The notes beneath the pieces were generated by a model, which did not search any database, was not told the DNA's origin, and worked only from the letters and a program-made list of their open reading frames with translations. This document shows, in pieces, positions 31,533 through 37,439 of a DNA stretch of 37,439 nt. Source of the stretch: Paractinoplanes ferrugineus (lineage in GTDB: Bacteria > Actinomycetota > Actinomycetes > Mycobacteriales > Micromonosporaceae); assembly GCF_016862195.1 (NCBI RefSeq), contig NZ_BOMM01000021.1, forward strand, positions 1 to 37,439, written 5' to 3'. Position 1 is the first letter of the stretch, and each line of letters begins with the position of its first letter. The translations under genes were made by a program, and so were the position numbers.

Positions 31533-31562
31533 AAAGGCCGCCGGCTTTCCGGCGGCCTTTTT
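31533..31562 (+). terminator. Rho-independent terminator after the NlpC/P60 gene
   Basis: AAAGGCCGCCGG-CTTT-CCGGCGGCCTTT is a perfect 12-bp stem with a 4-nt loop, followed by TT (T5 in total at its end). It lies 20 nt after the stop codon. It is the clearest intrinsic terminator in the window. Confidence 0.93.
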
Positions 31563-32089
31563 CCGTACGCCCCCGCCAGTCGGCCGGCGACGGGGGAGAC
31601 CCGGGCCGTCGGTGTACAGCGAAGTCAGCACCCGGTAGTGATGGCCGCGCCCGAGGCCGCGAATGCCTCGCTGACCAGCCGACCGGCGCGCGCCGCCGTC
31701 GGCGTGAGGAGCTGGCTGGGCCGTCGTGCCATGCGCCATCCCCGTCGTCCACCTGCCGTCAGCGGGCCGGACGCTAGCTTCCGCCCTTGCCCCTGTCGAC
31801 TGGCCCACCGCTGTGGTTCGTCCCGCCCCGTCGTCCCGCCCCGTGCCCCGGTGGTTTCGCCCCCGTCCCCCCGTCCCCTTCTTCCCGCGTCCCCCGTCAG
31901 TTCGCCCCGCCCTGCTCGCGGCGGTCCCCTTCAGTCGGTCGCTGAGCCGATTTATCAGTTCAAGTCGTAAATGTCACCACCCTGCTGAGCCGCCACCGCT
32001 CCTGGCTACCCGGTCGTGATCGCTCGCGTGGATGTATGAGGCACCGCGGGCTCAGGTTGAGGGCCGTCCGGGCGCCCGGTGAACCACAG

Positions 32090-32140
32090 CTTCCTTGAAA
32101 CAGGGGCCTCCAGACGAATTGAGGGGGCCTTTCAAGGAAG
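32090..32140. repeat. Long hairpin with 11-bp and 7-bp stems
   Basis: CTTCCTTGAAA (32090-32100) pairs perfectly with TTTCAAGGAAG (32130-32140). Inside, GGCCTCC (32105-32111) pairs with GGGGGCC (32123-32129) with one T-G wobble, leaving a 4-nt bulge and an 11-nt loop. There is no T-run. It could be a palindromic dispersed element or a structured RNA. Confidence 0.75.
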
Positions 32141-32176
32141 TTGCTGCTTGTCGACGCCATCAGTGGGCTGAAAGCT

Positions 32177-32197
32177 GGGCAAATTACGCATTTGCCC
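32177..32197. promoter_or_regulatory. Perfect 8-bp inverted repeat, operator- or hairpin-like
   Basis: GGGCAAAT-TACGC-ATTTGCCC is a perfect dyad with AT-rich inner halves in an otherwise GC-rich genome. It lies about 240 nt upstream of the AAA ATPase gene. It may be a regulator site or a small hairpin. Confidence 0.5.
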
Positions 32198-32357
32198 TAC
32201 TGGCTCTTGGCTGTCGGGCGCCGTTCATCGCTGCCTCCTGCGTGCCAGGTTGGATCGCGGCACCACCAATACGTCGATACTTCGCCACTGAGGACTGCTG
32301 GGCGCTGCTGGAGCGGCTCATGCCCTGCTCGCCGCCGACGCCGTCTCGTTCGGCGGG

Positions 32358-32396
32358 GCCGGTGACGGAGGTCGGTGACGGGGGCCGGTGACGGGG
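32358..32396. repeat. Three copies of a 13-bp tandem repeat
   Basis: gccggtgacggag, gtcggtgacgggg and gccggtgacgggg follow head to tail and end 40 nt before the AAA gene ATG. Confidence 0.8.
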
Positions 32397-32436
32397 GCCG
32401 AGATCTTGTCGGCGGGGGCGGGCATAATTCGTTCTC

Positions 32437-33756
32437 ATGAGCGACTCGCCCCTGATCGACAGTCTGGTTGCGGCCGTCGAGGCCCGGCCCGACGATCTGA
32501 CGCTGCGCCTGCACCTGGCTGAGTTGCTTGTCGGGGCGGCTCGCGGCCAGGAGGCGATCGGGCATGCGGCTCAAGTGCTCGCCCGTGACCCGGGCAACGC
32601 GGCCGCGCAACGCCTGATGGCCGCCGCGCTGGCCCCCGTCCCCGAGCCGGGGAGGCAGGGCGCGCCCGGCGCCGCGCCGGGGAACCAGGGCGGGCCGGGG
32701 CAGCAGGGCGGGCCGGGACAGCAGGGCGCCGAGCTGGGTGAGTTCGGTCCCGAGCCGGCGAAGCGTGGCGATTCGGTCGACTGGGTGGCCATGGAGCAGG
32801 AGCTCGGGGACATCGTGCCGCCGCGGTTCGCCAAGACCACCGACGAGCCCGATCCGGTTCAGGGGCACGCCGACCGCGCGTTCGACGTCGAGCGGTCCAC
32901 CATCACGCTCGCCGACGTCGGTGGCATGCAGGAGGTCAAGAAGCGTCTTGAGGTCTCCTTCCTGGGGCCGTTGAAAAACCCGAAACTGCGGAGTCTGTTC
33001 GGCAAGAGCCTGCGGGGCGGCCTTCTGTTGTACGGTCCGCCCGGTTGCGGCAAGACGTTCCTCGCGCGGGCCGTCGCGGGTGAGATGGGTGCCTCGTTCA
33101 TCTCGCTGTCGATCACCGACGTGCTCAACATGTGGATCGGCAGCTCCGAGCGCAACCTGCACGACCTGTTCGAGTCGGCGCGCGGCCATGCGCCGTGCGT
33201 GCTGTTCCTCGACGAGATCGACGCGCTGGGCCACAAGCGCAGCCAGCTCAACTCGTCGTCGATGCGCACGGTGGTCAATCAGCTGCTCACCGAGCTCGAC
33301 GGGGTGGACGGCAACAACGACGGGGTGTTCGTGCTCGCCGCCACCAACGCGCCGTGGGACATCGACTCGGCGCTGCGCCGGCCCGGCCGGCTCGACCGCA
33401 CGCTGCTGGTGTTGCCGCCGGACAAGCCGGCCCGCGCCGCCATCCTGGAGTACCACCTGCGGGATCGTCCGGTCGCCGGGATCGATCTGGGCAAGGTCGC
33501 CGAGATCACCGAGCACTATTCGGGCGCCGACCTGGCCCACCTGTGTGAGACGGCGGCCGAGTTCGCGATGCGTGACTCGATCGCGACGGGGGAGATCCGC
33601 ATGATCGGTCAGGCCGACATGGTGGCCGCCGTGCGCGAGGTGCGCCCGTCGACCGACGGGTGGTTCGCCACGGCCCGCAACGTGGCGATGTTCGCCAACG
33701 AGAGCGGTGAATACGACGATCTCGCGGCCTACCTGAAGAAGCGCAAGCGATCTTGA
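32437..33756 (+). CDS. AAA ATPase with helical (TPR-like) N-terminus
   Basis: 439-aa ATPase of the classical AAA family (FtsH/Cdc48/Vps4-like core), without protease domain. Residues 1-65 form a helical, TPR-like pair (LTLRLHLAELLVGAARGQEAIGHAAQVLARDPGNAAAQ). A Gly/Gln/Pro linker (about 70-95) follows, then the AAA domain. Walker A is GPPGCGKT (200-207), Walker B LFLDEID has D259/E260, the pore loop is near LNMWIGSSE, and the arginine fingers are RRPGRLDR (314-321). The C-terminal helical lid is complete. As one AAA domain with an adaptor-like N-terminus, it should form a hexamer that remodels a protein target. The next gene starts inside its stop codon, so both probably work together. The target is unknown. 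Confidence 0.92.
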   Translation: MSDSPLIDSLVAAVEARPDDLTLRLHLAELLVGAARGQEAIGHAAQVLARDPGNAAAQRLMAAALAPVPEPGRQGAPGAAPGNQGGPGQQGGPGQQGAELGEFGPEPAKRGDSVDWVAMEQELGDIVPPRFAKTTDEPDPVQGHADRAFDVERSTITLADVGGMQEVKKRLEVSFLGPLKNPKLRSLFGKSLRGGLLLYGPPGCGKTFLARAVAGEMGASFISLSITDVLNMWIGSSERNLHDLFESARGHAPCVLFLDEIDALGHKRSQLNSSSMRTVVNQLLTELDGVDGNNDGVFVLAATNAPWDIDSALRRPGRLDRTLLVLPPDKPARAAILEYHLRDRPVAGIDLGKVAEITEHYSGADLAHLCETAAEFAMRDSIATGEIRMIGQADMVAAVREVRPSTDGWFATARNVAMFANESGEYDDLAAYLKKRKRS

Positions 33757-34883
33757 CGGACTTCTACCGGGAGGCCCGGCATCTCGCCCAGGTCGGGCGA
33801 TACGAGGAGGCGGAGCGGGCAGCGCGCCACGGCCTCGCCGACGCGCCGCGGGACGGTCGGCTGCTCACGCTGCTCGCCTCGGTGTTGCGGCTGCGCCGGG
33901 AATACGCTCCGGCGCTGGCGACCGCCACGGCGGCGGTCGAGGCCGCGCCGCATCTGGCCGACGCGCACGCCGAGCGGGCCGAGAGCCTGATCCTGCTGAT
34001 CCGCTCGAAGGAGGCGGTGGTGGCGGCGGGGGAGGCGGTGCGGCTCGCCCCGCTGGATCCGTCGGCGCACCTGGTCCTGGCCCGCGCGCTGGCCTCGACG
34101 AACGCGCATGACCAGGCTCGCGCGGCGGCGGCGCGTGGCCTGTCGATGGCGCCGCGCTCGGTCGAGGCGCTGCTGACGGTCGCCGACGTGGAACGGGGCG
34201 CCGGCCACCGGGAGGCGGCCACGACGGCGGCGTACGGGGCGCTGGCGATCGACCCGGAGAACGCGTACGGGCGCTGGCTGATCGCCATGCTCGACGCCGA
34301 ACGTCTGCAGGTGCGCAGCTCCATGCGGGGTCTGCGGGAGGTCGCCCGGGACAACCCGGCGCGCCCCGACCTGATCTCGATGACGTGGCCGATCCGGGGC
34401 GTGCTGAGCGGCCTGCGCCGGGGGCTGGCCGTCGGCGTGCTGCTGGTGTGCGCGTTCCTGGTCGTCGGGCACTGGTGGACGCACGCGCTGACGTTCGCCC
34501 GCATCCTCGCCGGGGTGCTCGCCGTTGTCCTTGCCGGGTTCGCGGTTCGGGTGCTGGTCCCGGCCGGCCGCTTGCCGTGGCGCTGCCTGCCGCTGCTGCC
34601 CCCGCTGATGCGCCGGGCCAACGTCGGTGGCTTGGCGGCGGTCGTGGTGGCGGTGGCTTTCCTGGCGTCGTACGCGATCTCCGGCCGTTGGATCCTGATT
34701 TTGCCGGCCCTGGTGATGGCGCCGCTGATGTGGGGGCTCAGCTGGCTGGAACTGCTGGCGGCGGGCCTCGACGATCCCGGTTACCGGCAGGCGTTCCGGG
34801 ATCTCGGCGGGGAGTTCCGCGAATGGTGGCAGACCACCAAGAAGGACCTTCGAGCGGCTTGGTCGGACCCGCCGCCCAAGTAG
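33753..34883 (+). CDS. TPR-containing four-helix membrane protein
   Basis: 376-aa protein. Residues about 1-190 are tandem TPR-type helix pairs (LAQVGRYEEAERAARHGLADAPRDGRLLTLLAS, and further A-x-x-A-P-L-D-P-S-A-H-L repeats). Residues about 220-340 hold four transmembrane helices, and the C-terminus is basic, Trp-rich and cytoplasmic. The start is TTG 33753 within the TTGA overlap with the AAA gene stop; an unusual start codon with complete coupling suggests fixed stoichiometry. The TPR part may be the docking platform bringing the AAA ATPase to the membrane. I do not recognise a named family. Confidence 0.88.
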   Translation: MTDFYREARHLAQVGRYEEAERAARHGLADAPRDGRLLTLLASVLRLRREYAPALATATAAVEAAPHLADAHAERAESLILLIRSKEAVVAAGEAVRLAPLDPSAHLVLARALASTNAHDQARAAAARGLSMAPRSVEALLTVADVERGAGHREAATTAAYGALAIDPENAYGRWLIAMLDAERLQVRSSMRGLREVARDNPARPDLISMTWPIRGVLSGLRRGLAVGVLLVCAFLVVGHWWTHALTFARILAGVLAVVLAGFAVRVLVPAGRLPWRCLPLLPPLMRRANVGGLAAVVVAVAFLASYAISGRWILILPALVMAPLMWGLSWLELLAAGLDDPGYRQAFRDLGGEFREWWQTTKKDLRAAWSDPPPK

Positions 34884-34917
34884 GCTGGAGGGCAGTTGAG
34901 CCGGGAGGCGGACCCCC

Positions 34918-35547
34918 ATGACCAACTTCCCAGCCGCAGTCGTTCTCGACTGGCCCGACTGCCGGAACGCCCGTGACCTCGGCGGTCTCCCCACCACTGA
35001 CGGCGGCGTGACCCGGGAGGGTGTCCTCTACCGCGCCGACGGCCTTTTCCGGCTGACCCCGCCGGGGATCGCCGCGGTGCGGGCCGCCGGCATCACCCGC
35101 ATCGTCGACCTGCGCTGGCCGTGGGAGTGCGAGCGGCACCCCAACCCGTTCGCCGGCGACCCGATCTACATGCATGTCCCCCTGCTGGAGGACGAGCTGT
35201 CCTACGATCCGCCGCACGACTCGTACGGTCCGATGCTCGACCACAACGGCGACCGCATCGCGCGGGCCTTCTGCGCGCTGGCCACCGCCCCGCCGGGGGG
35301 CACTCTGATCCACTGTCACGGCGGCCGCGACCGCACCGGCGGGCTGACCGCCCTGGCCCTGGCGGTGGCCGGGGTGACGCCGGCGGCGATCTGTGCCGAC
35401 TACGACCGCAGCCCGGAGGCGGTGCCGGGGGCGATGGCCCGCACCCTCAACCACGTCGACGTCCTCTACGGCGGTCCGGTGCCCTACCTGCGGCAGATCG
35501 GGGTGCCGTCAAACGCGATCGAGGCGGTCCACCGGCGGTTGCGTTAG
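34918..35547 (+). CDS. Tyrosine/dual-specificity protein phosphatase (Y_phosphatase3 type)
   Basis: 209-aa phosphatase of the tyrosine-phosphatase superfamily (MptpB-like group). The N-terminal NARDLGGLPTTDGG and LYRADGLFRLTPPG blocks are typical. The P-loop is HCHGGRDRTG with catalytic Cys133 and Arg139; the usual form is HCxxGKDRTG, here with Arg in place of Lys at 137. The general acid is probably an Asp in the IVDLR or DELSYDPP regions. It may act on phosphoproteins or phosphoinositide-like lipids in the cytoplasm. ATG 34918 has GGGAGG about 9 nt upstream. Its 3' end overlaps the convergent nickel permease gene by 39 nt. Confidence 0.9.
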   Translation: MTNFPAAVVLDWPDCRNARDLGGLPTTDGGVTREGVLYRADGLFRLTPPGIAAVRAAGITRIVDLRWPWECERHPNPFAGDPIYMHVPLLEDELSYDPPHDSYGPMLDHNGDRIARAFCALATAPPGGTLIHCHGGRDRTGGLTALALAVAGVTPAAICADYDRSPEAVPGAMARTLNHVDVLYGGPVPYLRQIGVPSNAIEAVHRRLR

Positions 35548-36612
35548 CTGGGCGTCCCACTTCTCCTCGATACGGCCGAACCGCCACACCAGCAGGGCCA
35601 CCGCCCACGTCGCCACGAACAGGCCGACGATCACGAAGCCGACGTAGTTGAGGTCGAGCCGGCCGATCGCGGCCAGCGGGCCGGAGGTGATGCCGAGCTT
35701 CTCGGTGATCACCGAGTCGAGTTCGATGGTGCCGATGATCAGGGCCACCGCCACCGACAGGCCGGTGATGGTGAGGTTGTAGTAGACCTTGCGGACCGGT
35801 TTGGCGAACGCCCAGCCGTAGGCGTAGTTCATGAAGACGCCGTCGGCCGCGTCCAGCAGGCTCATCCCGGCCGCGAACAGCACCGGCAGTGTCAGCACGG
35901 CGTACCAGGGCAGCGCGAACGCCGCCGCACCGCCCGCCAGCACCAGCAGCGAGATCTCCGTCGCGGTGTCGAAGCCGAGGCCGAACAGCAGCCCGATCGG
36001 GTACATCTGCCAGGGCTTGGTCACCGCACCGCCGGCCTTCGCCAGGATGCGGTTGAGGAAACCGCGGTTGTTCAAATGGGCCTCGAGCTGGGCCTCGTCG
36101 AAGTCGCCCCGGCGCATCCGGCGGAACACCTTCCAGATGCCGACCAGCAGGATCAGGTTGATGACCCCGATGACGTAGAGGAAGACGCCCGAGACGCTCA
36201 CCCCGATCACGCCGGTGACCTGCTGCAGCGTCGACGAGTCGCGCTCCACCTGACCGGCCAGCGAGCGCATGCCCAGGCCGAGCAGCAGGCACAGGGCGAA
36301 CACCACGCTGGAGTGGCCGAGCGAGAACCAGAAACCGACGGACAGGGGGCGGCGTTCGCCGCCCATCAGCTTGCGCGTGGTGTTGTCGATGGCGGCGATG
36401 TGGTCGGCGTCGAACGCGTGGCGCATGCCCAGGGTGTACGCGGTGACACCGAGCCCGACGCCGTACACGCCGGCCGCCCCGACGTGGTAGTGCGCCGGCA
36501 CGATCACCAGGAACAGCAGGCCGAAGCCGACCACGTGCAGGAACACGATGAACGCCGACATCCCGCCGATGCTCGCGAGCTCGTGTCGTCTCTTCGAAGC
36601 CACGTCTCGCAT
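35509..36612 (-). CDS. Nickel/cobalt permease, NiCoT (HoxN/NixA) family
   Basis: 367-aa single-component transporter, eight transmembrane helices, importing Ni2+ or Co2+. The signature RHAFDADHIAAIDNTTRK is in helix 2, followed by FWFSLGHSSVVF and LGFDTATEISLLVL, all diagnostic for NiCoT. ATG 36612 is my choice; a TTG five codons upstream (36627) lies in the operator spacer and is less likely. No ribosome site is visible before 36612, so the mRNA may be leaderless. A 25-bp Nur-type palindrome ends 5 nt upstream. Nickel-responsive repression is inferred. Urease, hydrogenase or Ni-SOD genes are not in the window. Confidence 0.92.
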   Translation of the reverse strand: MRDVASKRRHELASIGGMSAFIVFLHVVGFGLLFLVIVPAHYHVGAAGVYGVGLGVTAYTLGMRHAFDADHIAAIDNTTRKLMGGERRPLSVGFWFSLGHSSVVFALCLLLGLGMRSLAGQVERDSSTLQQVTGVIGVSVSGVFLYVIGVINLILLVGIWKVFRRMRRGDFDEAQLEAHLNNRGFLNRILAKAGGAVTKPWQMYPIGLLFGLGFDTATEISLLVLAGGAAAFALPWYAVLTLPVLFAAGMSLLDAADGVFMNYAYGWAFAKPVRKVYYNLTITGLSVAVALIIGTIELDSVITEKLGITSGPLAAIGRLDLNYVGFVIVGLFVATWAVALLVWRFGRIEEKWDAQLTQPPVDRLDRV

Positions 36613-36616
36613 TCTT

Positions 36617-36641
36617 GTTGTTGCCAACCTCTGGCAACAAC
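36617..36641. promoter_or_regulatory. Nur-box-like operator of the nickel permease
   Basis: GTTGTTGCCA-ACCTC-TGGCAACAAC is a perfect 10-bp inverted repeat with a 5-bp spacer. It fits the Streptomyces nickel-responsive Fur-family Nur box (tTGCaa-N5-ttGCAA) in outer bases and spacer length. It sits 5-29 nt upstream of the ATG of the permease gene, so the repressor would cover the -10 region. Confidence 0.85.
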
Positions 36642-36672
36642 CCGAGTGGCGTGGTTCACGCCCGCACCGCTG

Positions 36673-37439
36673 TCACCGCGGATGGGTGCTCCACCGCATC
36701 GACAGTCCGGTGAGGGCCCGCTCGGTGCGGATCTCCATGGCGGTGCCGAGGATCGTCGCCCGGTCGAAGACCAGGGGAGTGTCGTCCAGGCCGTACGTGA
36801 TCCGCTCGGAGATGAAGGCGGGCGTGCCGACCGGATGCTTCAGCAGGTCGCCGGCGTCCTCGTCGAGGACGCCGGGCCGGATCGTCTCGGCGGCGCGATG
36901 CACGACGACGCCGCGGTCGGCCAGCGCGGCATAGAGGGAGGTGCCGCTGAAGTCGGCGCCGAACAGCTCGGTGTCGCGGATCCACGACAGCTGGTGCACC
37001 GCCGGGCGCCCGGCGACCAGGCGCAACCGCTCCAGCCGCAGCGTCTGGGCCACGTCACCGAGCCGGTCCGCCACCGCCGCCGGCGGCTTGCGGATCTGCT
37101 GCCCGAGGATCTGGGTGCTCACGGTCTGGCCCTGCGCCCGCAGGTCCTCGGCGAAACCCCGGAGCGAATCCAGCCGGTACGCGGCCCGCGGTTCGGCGAC
37201 GAACGTGCCCCGGCCGGGCTGCTGGGAGAGCAGACCGTCGTTCTCGAGTTGCCGCAGTGCCTGCCGCAGGGTCGCGAGCGTGACGCCGTACGACCCGCAA
37301 AGCTCCTTCTGCGGCGGCAGCGCCGACCCGGGTGGCAGCTCCCCGCCGCGGATCTTGGCGGCCAGGTCGGCGGCGATGGCCTGATATTTCGGCGTGCGCG
37401 GCGCGGTCAGCGGGTCCTCCTCGGCTCGCGGATCACCGG
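36673..37439 (-). CDS. GntR-family regulator with UTRA domain (5' end outside window)
   Basis: Transcriptional regulator of the HutC/GntR subfamily; the gene begins beyond the right edge, since no start codon occurs in frame up to 37439. The visible N-terminal winged helix reads TPKYQAIAADLAAKIRGGEL, PPGSALPPQKELCGSYGV, TLATLRQALRQLENDGLL and QQPGRGTFV, all standard GntR DNA-binding blocks. After a linker (RAAYRLDSLRGFAEDLRAQG), the UTRA ligand domain follows, from STQILGQQI to IRTERAL. The stop is at 36673, 61 nt before the nickel permease start on the same strand, but the Nur box between suggests separate control. Its ligand (a sugar or amino acid derivative) is unknown. Confidence 0.92.
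   Translation of the reverse strand, partial: GDPRAEEDPLTAPRTPKYQAIAADLAAKIRGGELPPGSALPPQKELCGSYGVTLATLRQALRQLENDGLLSQQPGRGTFVAEPRAAYRLDSLRGFAEDLRAQGQTVSTQILGQQIRKPPAAVADRLGDVAQTLRLERLRLVAGRPAVHQLSWIRDTELFGADFSGTSLYAALADRGVVVHRAAETIRPGVLDEDAGDLLKHPVGTPAFISERITYGLDDTPLVFDRATILGTAMEIRTERALTGLSMRWSTHPR

Larger units (their letters stand above)
31563..32436. other. Gene-free region with inverted repeats
   Basis: About 870 bp without a frame that looks like a protein. The part at about 31790-31930 is strongly pyrimidine-rich on the plus strand and contains a 13-bp tandem duplicate (cgtcccgccccgt, 31819-31844). From about 31950 GC content drops. Two strong inverted repeats lie at 32090-32140 and 32177-32197, and a 13-bp repeat in three copies at 32358-32396. 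Candidates are a small RNA, an old mobile-element remnant or a long leader of the following AAA gene. I see no tRNA, rRNA, tmRNA or RNase P signature. Confidence 0.6.

Noticed and set aside
31521..32438. Short frames on both strands in the gene-free region
   Set aside because: No ribosome sites, no family motifs, poor actinobacterial codon pattern and conflicting overlaps; none is supportable as a gene.

Overview
The window is very GC-rich DNA with dense gene packing, many 1-4 nt start/stop overlaps, GTG/TTG starts and possible leaderless starts. This fits a soil actinomycete. A folP2-type dihydropteroate synthase homologue, an F420-dependent LLM oxidoreductase, a maltokinase-cap protein, a PknB-like kinase with an extracellular tail, a fused cydDC and a c-di-AMP (ydaO-type) riboswitch before an NlpC/P60 hydrolase together suggest Micromonosporaceae, perhaps Actinoplanes. 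The taxon is my inference from gene content; no search was run.

Layout. 1-280: GC-rich tandem repeats without a gene. 281-4325: a beta-lactamase-fold serine hydrolase, htpG (Hsp90), a PfkB sugar kinase and a 51-aa membrane peptide. 4461-7846: two TetR-controlled modules (DHA2 exporter plus downstream TetR; TetR divergent from a short-chain dehydrogenase) with visible palindromic operators. 7893-15135: an unknown 572-aa protein, a GntP-type permease, a Ser/Thr kinase, a secreted beta-propeller/LamG protein and a lipoprotein. 15184-17226: a second DHA2 exporter divergent from its TetR, with two copies of one operator between them. 17223-22063: FolP2-like protein, F420 oxidoreductase, maltokinase-cap protein and an S9 dipeptidyl peptidase. 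22132-23077: an Alg14/Alg13-like two-subunit glycosyltransferase whose first gene carries a frameshift.

23086-30255: cytochrome bd genes cydA-cydB-cydDC (minus strand), divergent from a blaI-like repressor and an M56 (BlaR1-like) metalloprotease. The shared 85-bp intergenic region holds a perfect palindrome of BlaI type plus direct repeats. This suggests that bd-oxidase synthesis is under a protease-relieved repressor, and it is the most interesting regulatory arrangement here. 30380-31562: riboswitch, NlpC/P60 hydrolase and terminator. 31563-32436: about 870 bp without a credible gene but with two strong inverted repeats.

32437-37439: an AAA ATPase with a helical N-terminal region translationally coupled (TTGA overlap) to a TPR/four-TM membrane protein, a tyrosine phosphatase, a NiCoT nickel/cobalt permease with a Nur-box-like operator at its start, and a GntR/UTRA regulator cut by the window edge. 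The AAA-TPR pair has no function I recognise and is the best candidate for an undescribed system.
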